Source: CAZABC01 sp964483405 (lineage in GTDB: Bacteria; Chloroflexota; Limnocylindria; Limnocylindrales; CSP1-4). Taken from it: DNA of 64,000 bases. Both the position numbers and the translations under genes were made by a program. Every line of letters starts with the position of its first letter. The stretch's first letter is position 1. Positions 1 to 7,676 of this stretch are shown here, piece by piece. A model generated the notes under the pieces. That model was not told where the DNA came from, searched no databases, and worked only from the letters and a program-made list of their open reading frames with translations. The stretch is taken from contig CAZABC010000002.1 in NCBI GenBank assembly GCA_964483405.1, positions 62,001 through 126,000 of the forward strand. Direction: 5' to 3'.

Positions 1-330
1 CCAGACGGCGACCGTCGTGACCGGGCGACCGCCGAGCCGCCGCATCGCGCTCGCGGCGGCCTTGCGGACCGTCTCGCGGTCGAGCTCCGCGGGGTCGCCG
101 AGCCCGACGACGAGGACCCGGGCCGCGGCGAGCGACCCGGCCGCCACGAGGACGGCCTGGTATCGCTTCCCGGTCAGCTCACGGAGCCGCGCGAGCGTCG
201 CGAGCTCGCCGCCGGTCCGCCGGTCGATCTCCCCGAGCGGACCATCGAACGTCGGGTCCGCGACGACGGGGACGACGAGGACGTCGGCGGGGACGTCCCA
301 CGGCTGGTCGGTGACGAGGCGCAGCTGCAT
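1..330 (-). CDS. pepA: M17 leucyl aminopeptidase, N-terminal fragment
   Basis: The first 110 codons read MQLRLVTDQPWDVPADVLVV and continue into an alternating beta-alpha pattern with AARVLVVGLGD. This resembles the non-catalytic N-terminal domain of M17 cytosol aminopeptidases (leucyl aminopeptidase, PepA), which remove N-terminal residues from peptides. The metal-binding catalytic domain would lie beyond the left edge and is not visible, so the gene is partial only because the window ends. I chose the ATG at 330 because GGGAGG lies about 11 nt upstream and the homology starts there. A TACACT -10-like hexamer (389-394, minus strand) lies about 60 nt upstream. Family assignment is moderately sure; catalytic competence cannot be judged. 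Confidence 0.7.
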   Translation of the reverse strand, partial: MQLRLVTDQPWDVPADVLVVPVVADPTFDGPLGEIDRRTGGELATLARLRELTGKRYQAVLVAAGSLAAARVLVVGLGDPAELDRETVRKAAASAMRRLGGRPVTTVAVW

Positions 331-388
331 CTGGTCCAGATCCTCCCGGGTGGGCGGCCGCAGCGCATCACGCCGCCGGCCGTCGGCC

Positions 389-394
389 AGTGTA
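389..394 (-). promoter_or_regulatory. Candidate -10 (TACACT) for pepA
   Basis: TACACT on the minus strand lies between the membrane-anchored gene (ends 413) and pepA (starts 330). It would give a leader of about 50 nt containing the GGGAGG ribosome binding site. No convincing -35 was found. Confidence 0.35.
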
Positions 395-412
395 CCCCGC
401 CGACCGGTCCCG

Positions 413-1426
413 TCAGCCCCCGGTCGCGTCGGCCCCGGCGCCGACCTCGAGGTCGGCGAGGGCGTCGTCGAGCGCCGCTCGCGTCTCCTCGATCGCGATC
501 GCGATCTCGTTGATCCCGCCCCGGGCGATCTCGGCGAGGATGATCGTGAGCCCGCGGGTGTCGGGCGGGAGTCGGTCCTTCGCGTCGCGCTCGGTCGCGA
601 ATGCCGCGCGGACCTCGTCGTTCACCCGGCCGCCGGAGCGCGCCAGCGCGTCGTACAGGCCACGGAGCGCCTTGTCGTAGGCCGCGTTGCGGTCGATCCA
701 CTCGGTAAGGGTGACCACGTCGACGGTGTTCGCCAGCCGATCGCGGAGCAGCCGGGCCTCGGCGATCAGCGCGTCGGACGTGTCGAGGCCGGCGAGCGCC
801 TCGTCGTACCGGCCGGACCGGCCGGAGGCCGCCGCGGCCGCCGTCGTCGCGTCGTGGTCGATCAGCAGCGTCGTCAGCCGCTGGGCGGCGAGGCTCGCCG
901 CGCTGAAGCGGGTCCAGTCGGCCGCGAGGACCCGGGTCTCGCGGAGCGCCCGGTCGAGCCGCTCGAAGCGGCGCATCGCCGCGCCGTCGAGGGCCAGGGC
1001 GGTCCGCGGCGAGAGGTCGCCGTTCGGGTCGAGCACGATCGCCGGCAGGTCGAGCAGCGACGCCCGCAACTCGGCCACCGCCGCGTCGACGGCCTCGGCC
1101 GTGCCGCTGCCCTCCTCGATGCTCTCCTCGAGCAGCCCACGGTCGGTCGCCACGAGGGCCGCGAGCGCGGTCCGGGCGGACAGGCTGAGGGCGGCGACGT
1201 CGTCCCGGATGGCCTCGAGGTCGGCCTTGGCCGCCGTGAGACCGGGCTCGATGGCCCGGTCGCCGGCCCAGGTGAGCTCCGGCCGGGCCGGGCCCCCCGG
1301 CGGGCCGCCGATCCCCGTCGCGATCCCGGCGGCGCCGAGCGCGATGAGCGTCGCGGCGACGAGCCAGCCGACGGCTAGGACGATGGAGCGGGCGAGCGCG
1401 GCCGGACGGGATCGCATCCGCGTCAT
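413..1426 (-). CDS. Membrane-anchored helical protein of unknown function
   Basis: 337 residues. An N-terminal basic stretch (MTRMRSRPAALAR) is followed by one hydrophobic helix at about residues 14-38, so it is probably a signal anchor with the rest outside the membrane. The remainder is Ala/Leu/Arg/Asp-rich and almost wholly helical, with heptad-like spacing (for example LRASLLDLPAIVLD and RRFERLDRALRETR). No catalytic motif, cysteine pair or known domain is recognisable. It sits 78 bp after the SDR gene in the same direction and 82 bp before pepA. It could be an extracytoplasmic sensor-like helical bundle, but I cannot name it. Confidence 0.6.
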   Translation of the reverse strand: MTRMRSRPAALARSIVLAVGWLVAATLIALGAAGIATGIGGPPGGPARPELTWAGDRAIEPGLTAAKADLEAIRDDVAALSLSARTALAALVATDRGLLEESIEEGSGTAEAVDAAVAELRASLLDLPAIVLDPNGDLSPRTALALDGAAMRRFERLDRALRETRVLAADWTRFSAASLAAQRLTTLLIDHDATTAAAAASGRSGRYDEALAGLDTSDALIAEARLLRDRLANTVDVVTLTEWIDRNAAYDKALRGLYDALARSGGRVNDEVRAAFATERDAKDRLPPDTRGLTIILAEIARGGINEIAIAIEETRAALDDALADLEVGAGADATGG

Positions 1427-1504
1427 CGTCGCACAGCCCGCGGCGGCGGGCGCGTGAGGGTGCCGCAGTGGGACGGCCGCGGCGCCGGTGAGCCCGGCGC
1501 CCCC

Positions 1505-2476
1505 TCAGCCCGCCGAGACCGCCGGCCGGGTGACGACCCGGTCCTGGTCCTTCGGCTTGCGCCGGAGGTAGCCGAGCCGGCCGGCCATGTCGGTCGGGGC
1601 GAACCCGAACTCGGCCTCGACACCGTCGAAGCGGTCGGTGATGTTGTCGAGCTTGAGCTGGCGGAGCTGGTCCGAGGCGACCGGGAACGGGATCCGGAGC
1701 GCCTCGCTCATCCGCGCGACGAACGAGATGAGCGGGATCGGCATCCCGACGATCGCCCGCTTCGCGCCCATCCCGGCCATCACCTCGCGGAGGATCTGCC
1801 TGTACGTCCAGTGCCGCGGACCGCCGAGGTCGAACGCCCGGCCGACGGTCGCGTCGTTCTCGAGGGCGATCCCGACGATCCGGGCGGTGTCGAGGACCGC
1901 GATCGGCTGGAAGCGGGCGTCGCCGCCGCCGGGGACCGGGACGATGCCGGGCGACATCCTGACGAGACCGGCGAGGATGTTGAAGAAGCCGTCGCGCTCG
2001 CCCCACATCAGCGAGGGCTTGAGGATCGTCCAGTCGAGGCCGGACTCGCCGACGAGCCTCTCGGCCTTCGCCTTCGAGCTCGCGTAGTGGAGCGACGGAT
2101 CGTCCTCGACCCCCATCGCCCCGAGGTGGATGAGGCGCCGGACGCCGGCCGCCTTCATCGCCTCGATCACGTTGCGGGTGCCCTCGGTGTTGACGAGCCG
2201 GAGGCTCGCCCCGCCGTCTCGGTCGCGGGCGATGGCGACGAGGTGGACGACCGCGTCGACGCCGGCCATCGCCGCCGGCAGGCTCGCCGGATCGGTGACG
2301 TCGCCGTGGCGGAGCTCGACCGCGGCCTGGCGGGCCGGGACGAGCCGGCCGACGACCTTCTCCCCTGCCCGCTCGTCGCGGACGAGCGCCACGACGCGGT
2401 GCTCGCGCTCGAGGAGCGCGGGGACGACGTAGCTGCCGACGAAGCCGCTGGCGCCGGTGACGAGGACGGTGGCCAT
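1505..2476 (-). CDS. NDUFA9-like atypical SDR / NAD(P)-binding protein
   Basis: 323 residues. The Rossmann motif TGASGFVGSYV is at residues 7-17, followed by HLVAIARD and a YASSK-type segment (HYASSKAKAE). The pattern matches the atypical short-chain dehydrogenase group that includes complex I NDUFA9-like proteins and NmrA-like sugar-nucleotide epimerase relatives. These bind NAD(P)H but often have unclear catalytic roles. C-terminal sequences GGPRHWTYRQIL and PIPLISFVARM fit that group. The ATG at 2476 is preceded by AAAGGGA and starts directly at the nucleotide-binding strand, so longer upstream starts are unlikely. It is divergent from the deaminase gene, 107 bp away. Confidence 0.75.
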   Translation of the reverse strand: MATVLVTGASGFVGSYVVPALLEREHRVVALVRDERAGEKVVGRLVPARQAAVELRHGDVTDPASLPAAMAGVDAVVHLVAIARDRDGGASLRLVNTEGTRNVIEAMKAAGVRRLIHLGAMGVEDDPSLHYASSKAKAERLVGESGLDWTILKPSLMWGERDGFFNILAGLVRMSPGIVPVPGGGDARFQPIAVLDTARIVGIALENDATVGRAFDLGGPRHWTYRQILREVMAGMGAKRAIVGMPIPLISFVARMSEALRIPFPVASDQLRQLKLDNITDRFDGVEAEFGFAPTDMAGRLGYLRRKPKDQDRVVTRPAVSAG

Positions 2477-2569
2477 GGATGGGGTCCCTTTCGCGCTCGA
2501 TCGGCGTGGTCTCGGCCGCCGGTCACCACGTATTCGGCCCGCGGGCCGTCGCGGATGCCCGGCGGGGCG

Positions 2570-2575
2570 TAGCAT
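2570..2575 (+). promoter_or_regulatory. TAGCAT -10 box close to the start of the deaminase gene
   Basis: TAGCAT ends 8 nt before the ATG at 2584 and no Shine-Dalgarno sequence lies between. Transcription would begin at or next to the start codon, giving a leaderless or nearly leaderless mRNA. No -35 box is obvious. Confidence 0.45.
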
Positions 2576-2583
2576 CACCCGCC

Positions 2584-3645
2584 ATGGAGCCTCTGGCCAG
2601 CGCCGAACGGCTCGCCCTCCTCGCCCGGATGCCGAAGGCGGAGCTGCATCTCCACCTCGACGGCTCGCTGCTCGTCGAGACCGCCATCGAGCTCGCCCGC
2701 TCGCGCGGCGTCGACGCGCCGCTGGATCGGGCCGCGATGCGGGCCGCCCTCGTCGCCCCACCGGTCTGCGCCGACCAGCGCGATCTCCTCCGGGCCTTCG
2801 ACCTGCCGATCCGGCTGCTCCAGGACGCCGAGGCGCTCGAGCGGGTCGCGGCGGAGCTCGTCGAGGCGAAGGCCGCCGACGGCGTCCGCTACTGCGAGAT
2901 CCGCTGGGGTCCGCTGCTCCACGTCGAGCGCGGCCTGGATCTCGCCGATGGGATCGCCGCGGTCATCCGGGGCGGGTCGGACGCCGCCCGGCGACGCGGC
3001 ATCGAGGTCCGCTTCATCTGCACCGCGCTCCGGACCCACGACCCCGTGGCGAACGTCACCCTGGCCGAGACGGCCGCCCGGTTCCGCGGCGACGGCCTGG
3101 TCGGCTGGGATCTCGCGGGCCGCGAGGCCGACGCGCCCGATCCGCTCGATCATGCCGCGGCGTACGCGGCCGCCCGGGCCGCCGGCCTCCGGATCACGAT
3201 CCACGCCGGGGAGTGGGGCGGTGCGGCGCAGGTCCGGCGGGCCCTCGCGGTCGAGCCCGAACGGATCGCCCACGGTCCCGGCGCGATCGACGACCCGGGC
3301 CTCATGGCCGAGCTCATCGACCGCGGCATCACCCTCGACCTCGCCCCCACGAGCAATACCCAGGCCGCGGTCGTCCCGTCGCTCGAGGCGCACCCGCTCG
3401 CCCGGCTCCACCGGGCCGGCGTGCCGGTCTCCCTCAGCACCGACGACCTGACGGTCTCCGACCTGTCGCTGTCCGAGGAGTACCGCCGGGCAGTCGAGCG
3501 GATCGGGCTGACTCTGCCCGAGCTCTGGGCGATCGACCGCCACGCCCTCGACTGCGCCTTTGCCGACGAGCCGACGCTCGCCGGCCTGCGGGCGGCCTTC
3601 GACGCCTGGGCGGCCGGCGAGCCGGCGGTCGCCCCCGTCGCCTGA
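2584..3645 (+). CDS. add: Adenosine deaminase family protein
   Basis: 353 residues. The metal-binding HxH is H22/H24 in ELHLHLDGS. Further adenosine/adenine deaminase motifs follow: GWDLAGREADAP, ITIHAGEWGG (catalytic Glu and metal His), LAPTSNTQ, and STDDL with paired aspartates. The enzyme would hydrolyse adenosine, or adenine or another aminopurine derivative, to the 6-oxo product in purine salvage. Substrate choice within the family cannot be read with confidence. The ATG at 2584 starts just before the conserved N-terminal segment. A purine nucleoside phosphorylase lies about 58 kb away, so the two salvage steps are not in one operon. It ends 14 bp before the convergent HAD gene. Confidence 0.85.
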   Translation: MEPLASAERLALLARMPKAELHLHLDGSLLVETAIELARSRGVDAPLDRAAMRAALVAPPVCADQRDLLRAFDLPIRLLQDAEALERVAAELVEAKAADGVRYCEIRWGPLLHVERGLDLADGIAAVIRGGSDAARRRGIEVRFICTALRTHDPVANVTLAETAARFRGDGLVGWDLAGREADAPDPLDHAAAYAAARAAGLRITIHAGEWGGAAQVRRALAVEPERIAHGPGAIDDPGLMAELIDRGITLDLAPTSNTQAAVVPSLEAHPLARLHRAGVPVSLSTDDLTVSDLSLSEEYRRAVERIGLTLPELWAIDRHALDCAFADEPTLAGLRAAFDAWAAGEPAVAPVA

Positions 3646-3659
3646 CCCGCCCCGGTCGC

Positions 3660-4544
3660 CTAGCCCGCCCCGGTCCCCCCGCCCGCCTCGCCGCCCGACG
3701 GATCGGAGGCCGCCAGCCGCGCGAGCGCCTCGGCGAGCCCCGCCGCGTCCTCGACGACGGCCGTCGGCCGCTCGGCGGTCGGCAGCGCCTCGACCTCCTC
3801 GAGCCGGGTGACCCCGGTCAGCATCAGGACGGAGCGCGCCCCGACCGCACGGGCGGCCGCGAGGTCGGTCGCGAGCCCGTCGCCGATCATCACCGCGTCG
3901 CGGGCCTTGCCGCCGGCGGCGTGGGCGGCGAGCTCGAGCAGGTGCGGAGCCGGCTTGCCGATCGAGACCGGCACGACGCCCGTCGTCGCCTCGACCGCGG
4001 CGACGATCGACCCCGCGCCAGGCCGGAGGGCGCGCTCGGTCGGGTAGACCGGGTCGCGGTTCGTGGCGACGAACGCGGCCCCGGCCCGGATCGCGTCGGC
4101 GGCGGCGGCCAGGCGGAGGTACGTCAGCTGCGGGTCGAGCCCGACGACGACGGCATCGGGGCGTCCGGCCGCGTCCGCGCCGTCGATGCCCTCCTGGGCC
4201 ATCCGCGTCGCCGCGTGGGCCGCCGTCACGACGTCGAGACCGACGTCGCGCAGCTCGCGCTCGAGGCCGCCGGCGCCCAGGACGAGGACCCGCCGGACAT
4301 CGGGGCGACGCTCGACCAGGTAGGCCGCCGTGGCGCGGGACGACGACACGATCCGGTCGGCCGAGACCGGGGCGCCCATCGCGGCCAGCCGGGTCAGGTA
4401 GTCGGCCCGGTAGTGCATCGAGTTGTTCGTCACGTAGACGACCGCGTCGCCGGCGGCCGCCCGCTCGGCGAGGACCGCCGCGACGCCCGGGACCGGGTCG
4501 GCGCCGCGGTAGACGACGCCGTCGAGATCGACGAGGAGGAGCAT
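3660..4544 (-). CDS. NagD-like HAD-IIA sugar/nucleotide phosphatase
   Basis: 294 residues. HAD motif I is DLDGVVYRG at the very N-terminus, motif II is VTNNS, and motifs III/IV are GKPAPHLLE and MIGDGLATD. A C2-type cap between motifs II and III (TNRDPVYPTE) marks the HAD-IIA group (NagD, AraL, PGPase). These are broad phosphatases of nucleotides and sugar phosphates. I chose the ATG at 4544 over one 11 codons upstream because motif I normally begins within the first residues, and a -10 hexamer lies between the two. It is divergent from the NYN gene, 42 bp apart. Confidence 0.8.
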   Translation of the reverse strand: MLLLVDLDGVVYRGADPVPGVAAVLAERAAAGDAVVYVTNNSMHYRADYLTRLAAMGAPVSADRIVSSSRATAAYLVERRPDVRRVLVLGAGGLERELRDVGLDVVTAAHAATRMAQEGIDGADAAGRPDAVVVGLDPQLTYLRLAAAADAIRAGAAFVATNRDPVYPTERALRPGAGSIVAAVEATTGVVPVSIGKPAPHLLELAAHAAGGKARDAVMIGDGLATDLAAARAVGARSVLMLTGVTRLEEVEALPTAERPTAVVEDAAGLAEALARLAASDPSGGEAGGGTGAG

Positions 4545-4550
4545 GGCCGA

Positions 4551-4556
4551 AGGGTA
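4551..4556 (-). promoter_or_regulatory. TACCCT -10 box, leaderless HAD gene
   Basis: TACCCT on the minus strand is separated from the ATG at 4544 by 6 nt. It would start transcription at the start codon, and it also rules against the alternative ATG at 4577. Confidence 0.5.
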
Positions 4557-4586
4557 GCCGCGGCGGCGGTGCGGCATCATGGCGTC

Positions 4587-5201
4587 GTGCCCGCCCGCCG
4601 ACCGTCGCACCCGCCGCCGCCCGCGCGCGATCCCCTCGAGGGCGTCGAGCGGCTCCTCGTCGACGGCAACAACCTGCTCCACGCCCTCCGGCGCGGGCTG
4701 GGCGGCGGGCCGGCCGCCGCGGTCGTCGGTCGCCTCCGGGCCGCGGTGCCGGCGACGGTCTCGATCGAGATCGTCTTCGACGGGCCGCCCGAGCCAGGGT
4801 CGAGCGGCCGCGTCGCGTCCGGCGTCCGGGTCCGCTACTCCGGCACCCGCTCGGCCGACGCGGTCCTCGTCTCGATGGTCGACGTGGCCGAGCCGCCGGC
4901 GCCCGGGGCGGATCCGACGATCCTCGTCTGCACCGACGACACCGAGCTCCGCCACGTCCTCCGTCGCCACGGCGCCGGCACCGTCGGCACCGGCTGGCTC
5001 ATCCGCCGGCTCGACCGCGCTCGCCTCGCCGCCCCCTCGGTCGGGGCGGGCCGGCCCCGCCCGACCGCCGGCCCGACCGGCCCGGAGGGCGACGAGGACG
5101 CGCGTCCGGGCTGGCGCCCCGGACGGGGCGCGACCGCCAAGACCGGCAACCCGCGGCGGGCCCCCGGACGCGGCCCACGGCCCCCGCGGCCGGGCTGCTA
5201 G
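4587..5201 (+). CDS. YacP-like NYN-domain RNA-binding/nuclease protein
   Basis: 204 residues with a GTG start. The PIN-like NYN fold is indicated by RLLVDGNNLLHALR at about residue 24, VFDGPP, and LVCTDDTELRHVL. These supply the acidic residues expected in a metal-binding site, as in the Rae1/YacP family, which cuts mRNA on the ribosome in Bacillus. The last 50-60 residues are Arg/Pro/Gly-rich and probably disordered, perhaps aiding RNA contact. The GTG at 4587 was chosen because it is the first start codon before the core, and CATCAT (4575-4580) stands 6 nt upstream, a variant of the local -10 pattern. Confidence 0.7.
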   Translation: MPARRPSHPPPPARDPLEGVERLLVDGNNLLHALRRGLGGGPAAAVVGRLRAAVPATVSIEIVFDGPPEPGSSGRVASGVRVRYSGTRSADAVLVSMVDVAEPPAPGADPTILVCTDDTELRHVLRRHGAGTVGTGWLIRRLDRARLAAPSVGAGRPRPTAGPTGPEGDEDARPGWRPGRGATAKTGNPRRAPGRGPRPPRPGC

Positions 5202-5204
5202 GAT
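5199..5204 (+). promoter_or_regulatory. TAGGAT -10 box, leaderless zinc-ribbon gene
   Basis: TAGGAT is followed by 6 nt and then the GTG at 5211. It overlaps the stop codon region of the NYN gene, so the downstream gene may have its own promoter inside an operon-like arrangement. Confidence 0.45.
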
Positions 5205-5210
5205 GCGCCC

Positions 5211-5681
5211 GTGATCGACCAGCTCGGCGTCTGGTGGCAGGCGCTCCTCGACTTCACCGCCAAGATCGTCATGCCCGACTGGGGCTGGCTGATCTCGATG
5301 ATCCCGGTCTTCGTCCTCATCGGCGTCGTCGGTCCGCTCCTCACGCTGCTCCTCCTCTACTGGCTCGTCTACGGCGTCCTCAAGCCGCGGACCGCGGTCC
5401 GCTTCGCGACGGGTCCGACCGCCGCCCCGCTCGCCGCGGATGGCACGCCGGTCTTCCCGGTCGGCGAGCCGTACTCGCTCCGGAGCGGCCTCGTCTACCC
5501 GCCCGGCACGACCCGTGACGACGCCGGCGAGCCGCTCGTCGTCACCTGCCCCAAGTGCGGCCTCGGCCGGAGCGCCGAGATCGACACCTGCGGCAGCTGC
5601 GGCCTCATCCTCCGGATCGCCCCGCGGGCGCGGACGATCCGGCCAGCCGGTCCGCCACCCGGCGGCGCGACCATCGCCTAG
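5211..5681 (+). CDS. Small membrane protein with C-terminal zinc ribbon
   Basis: 156 residues with a GTG start. One long hydrophobic segment at about residues 24-52 (LISMIPVFVLIGVVGPLLTL onwards) is followed by a soluble tail. The tail contains two CxxC knuckles, TCPKCGLGR and TCGSCGL, which form a zinc-ribbon. The protein is not a family I can name. It lies 9 bp after the NYN gene and 123 bp before ccsA on the same strand. A role near the membrane in thiol or cytochrome maturation is possible from context but not shown. Confidence 0.6.
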   Translation: MIDQLGVWWQALLDFTAKIVMPDWGWLISMIPVFVLIGVVGPLLTLLLLYWLVYGVLKPRTAVRFATGPTAAPLAADGTPVFPVGEPYSLRSGLVYPPGTTRDDAGEPLVVTCPKCGLGRSAEIDTCGSCGLILRIAPRARTIRPAGPPPGGATIA

Positions 5682-5804
5682 CGGCGAGGGCCCGACGACC
5701 TCGGTCGACCGACCGGGCCGGGCTCCCCCGTCCCACTCGAAACCCGGCGACCGGCGACGGCGTCGGAGCGGCGTCCCACCCGAGCGCCACGGAGCCACAG
5801 CGAC

Positions 5805-6749
5805 ATGGATCCCACCACCCTCTCCGGTGCCGCGTTCGCCCTCGGGGTCATCGTCCTGCTCGTCGCCTTCGCCGCGAACGTCGGCCACGCGGTCCTCCTC
5901 GCCAGCGAGCGGCGCTCGCTTCGGGTCGCGGCGGCGGCGCATCAGCCGGCCTACGCGGGGGTCGCGACCGGCTCGTTCGTGACCGCGACGACGAGCGCGG
6001 CGCGCGGTCCCGGCCCGCTCGCGGCAGCCGCCACGCCGCTGTCGGGCGCCGCGATCGCGACGACCGTCGTCGCCTTCGGGCTGCTGGCCGCCTCGCTCGT
6101 CCTGCGGGCGGTCGTCGTCGGCCGCGGTCCGTGGGGCAACCTCTACGAGTACAGCGTCGCCTTCGCCGCGAGCATCCTGCTCGGCTACCTCGTCCTCGGG
6201 CGCTCGTACCCGATCCGGGCGATCGGCTTCATCCCGGTCGGCGTCGCCGCTGGCCTGGCGCTCTACGCGGCGTCGCTCCCGTCCGACGTCCGGCCGCTGG
6301 TTCCGGCGCTCCAGAACGCGCCGCTCCTGACGATCCACGTCGGGATGGCGGTCCTCGCCTACGGCATCTTCGCGACCGCCTTCGCCGCGGGGGTCGGCTA
6401 CCTCGCCCAGGGGACCGGCGACCGCTTCGCCTGGCTGCCGTCGCACAAGGTCCTCGACCAGGTCGCCCACCGGGCGGTCATCATCGGCTTCCCGATCTTC
6501 GCGACGATGATCATCCTCGGGTCGTGGTGGGCCTCGATCGCCTGGTCGCGCTACTGGGGCTGGGACCCGAAGGAGACGGCCGCCCTCGTCACCTGGCTCA
6601 TCTACGCGGTCTATCTCCACGCCCGCCACCGGAAGCGCTGGGCCGGCCGGCCGGCGGCGCTCCTCCTCGTCATCGGCTTCGGGATGGTCCTGGTCACGTA
6701 CTCGGGCTCGCTCTGGTTCAGCGGCCTCCACTCGTACAGCGGGCTGTAG
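5805..6749 (+). CDS. ccsA: Cytochrome c biogenesis protein CcsA (ResC-like)
   Basis: 314 residues and about eight hydrophobic segments. The tryptophan-rich haem-handling motif WGWDPKETAAL is present, preceded by SWWASIAWSRYWG. Candidate haem-ligand histidines are in TIHVGMAVL and in the C-terminal SGLHSYSGL. An early conserved WGNLYEYS segment also fits. CcsA works with CcsB/ResB in system II to pass haem across the membrane to apocytochrome c. No ccsB/resB is in the window, so the partner must lie elsewhere. The ATG at 5805 follows a weak ACGGAG at suitable distance. Length is usual for the c-type cytochrome biogenesis CcsB/CcsA group. Confidence 0.85.
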   Translation: MDPTTLSGAAFALGVIVLLVAFAANVGHAVLLASERRSLRVAAAAHQPAYAGVATGSFVTATTSAARGPGPLAAAATPLSGAAIATTVVAFGLLAASLVLRAVVVGRGPWGNLYEYSVAFAASILLGYLVLGRSYPIRAIGFIPVGVAAGLALYAASLPSDVRPLVPALQNAPLLTIHVGMAVLAYGIFATAFAAGVGYLAQGTGDRFAWLPSHKVLDQVAHRAVIIGFPIFATMIILGSWWASIAWSRYWGWDPKETAALVTWLIYAVYLHARHRKRWAGRPAALLLVIGFGMVLVTYSGSLWFSGLHSYSGL

Positions 6750-6819
6750 CCGATCGATCAGGCGGCCGCGACGAGCGGCGATACGTGCCGGGTGAGTCGC
6801 CGCGGGCATCGTTCCCGGC

Positions 6820-7413
6820 ATGGCGGACCCACATCTCGGCCGCGCCGTCCGGGCCGTTCGCATCCGGAGGGGCCGGCGCCCGGGCGACCTGGCGGCCCGG
6901 GTCGGCGTGTCGCGACAGCTCGTCAGCCGGATCGAACTCGGGCACGCCGACGGCGTTCCGCTCGGGACGTTGCGTCGGGTCGTCGGCGGGCTCGGCACGA
7001 CGCTTCAGCTGGTGCCGCGGTGGCAGGGCGGTGACCTCGACCGTCTGCTCGCGGCCCGCCACTCCGCGCTCCAAGAGTCCGTGGCGGCGGTGCTGGCCGA
7101 CCTCCCGGGGTGGGAGACCCGGCCCGAGGTCACGTTCAGCATCTATGGCGAGCGGGGCGCCATCGACATCCTCGGCTGGCACGAACAGACCCGGACACTG
7201 CTGGTGATCGAGCTGAAGACCGAGATCGTGGACGTCGGGGAGCTCCTCGCGACGCTCGACCGCAAGGTCCGGCTCGCCCCACGGATCGCGCGTGACCAGG
7301 GTCGAGCGTCCGAGCGCGTGTCGGCCTGGGTCGTCCTGGCCGACTCGACGACGAACCGGCGTCGCGTCTCGGCACACCGCAAGGTCCTGCACCGCGCCGC
7401 CGCTCCTAATTGA
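6820..7413 (+). CDS. XRE-type HTH protein with PD-(D/E)XK-like core
   Basis: 197 residues. Residues about 8-60 form an XRE helix-turn-helix (DLAARVGVSRQLVSRIELGH). After a link (VPRWQGGDLDRLL), residues 105-135 carry GERGAIDILGW and LLVIELKTEI. The spacing of D116 from E131-x-K133 matches the D...ExK core of PD-(D/E)XK nuclease-fold domains. From memory, similar actinobacterial and chloroflexal proteins run further at the C-terminus, so this copy, ending in AAAPN just before an AT-richer stretch, may be truncated. Nuclease activity is an inference. It could equally be a transcription regulator or part of a toxin or defence locus. It lies directly upstream of the nrdJ control region. Confidence 0.6.
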   Translation: MADPHLGRAVRAVRIRRGRRPGDLAARVGVSRQLVSRIELGHADGVPLGTLRRVVGGLGTTLQLVPRWQGGDLDRLLAARHSALQESVAAVLADLPGWETRPEVTFSIYGERGAIDILGWHEQTRTLLVIELKTEIVDVGELLATLDRKVRLAPRIARDQGRASERVSAWVVLADSTTNRRRVSAHRKVLHRAAAPN

Positions 7414-7495
7414 AACATCTGTTCTAGCATCGACCGGCGACGCCAGCACCGAACCGGGCCCCGAGGCCGCTCGATCGGCCCGCGTCGTCCGCCTC

Positions 7496-7577
7496 GTGGA
7501 TGATCAGGCGGGGCCATGTGGACGGACCGGCGGCGCCGTGTGGACGACCGCCGACGGGCGGTGGACAGCCAGTGGAC
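7496..7577 (+). repeat. Five phased GTGGAY motifs (possible DnaA-like boxes)
   Basis: GTGGAT at 7496 and GTGGAC at 7518, 7540, 7561 and 7572. The start-to-start distances are 22, 22, 21 and 11 bp, close to whole helical turns, so all sites face the same side of the DNA. Read on the other strand the core is RTCCAC, the invariant part of DnaA boxes. The first two 22-bp units agree at about 16 positions. Confidence 0.45.
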
Positions 7578-7590
7578 GAACGCGGCCGAA

Positions 7591-7606
7591 CCACAACATG
7601 TAGCGT
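7591..7606 (+). promoter_or_regulatory. NrdR box 1
   Basis: The sequence CCACAACATGTAGCGT fits the NrdR box pattern (C at 4, A at 6, AT at 8-9, T at 11, G at 13). NrdR is the ATP-cone and zinc-finger repressor of ribonucleotide reductase genes, which supports regulation of the downstream nrdJ. Confidence 0.6.
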
Positions 7607-7623
7607 TCGGGGGTGCGTTCGGA

Positions 7624-7639
7624 CCACGACATATTGTGG
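7624..7639 (+). promoter_or_regulatory. NrdR box 2
   Basis: CCACGACATATTGTGG is a near-perfect palindrome matching the NrdR consensus. It lies 33 bp (about three helical turns) from box 1, the usual paired arrangement, and 8 bp before the -35 element of the nrdJ promoter. Confidence 0.7.
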
Positions 7640-7647
7640 TCCGGGCC

Positions 7648-7676
7648 TTGACGACGCGGTCTCGGCGGCGTACTGT
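7648..7676 (+). promoter_or_regulatory. nrdJ promoter
   Basis: TTGACG at 7648-7653 and TACTGT at 7671-7676 with a 17-bp spacer, a good sigma70-type promoter directly after the NrdR boxes. The start site would be near 7683, giving a leader of about 260 nt. Confidence 0.6.

Noticed and set aside
7408..7440. Promoter in the AT-richer stretch after the XRE gene (TTGAAA, TAGCAT)
   Set aside because: The two elements are only 9 bp apart, too close for a sigma70 promoter, and a better promoter lies at 7648-7676.
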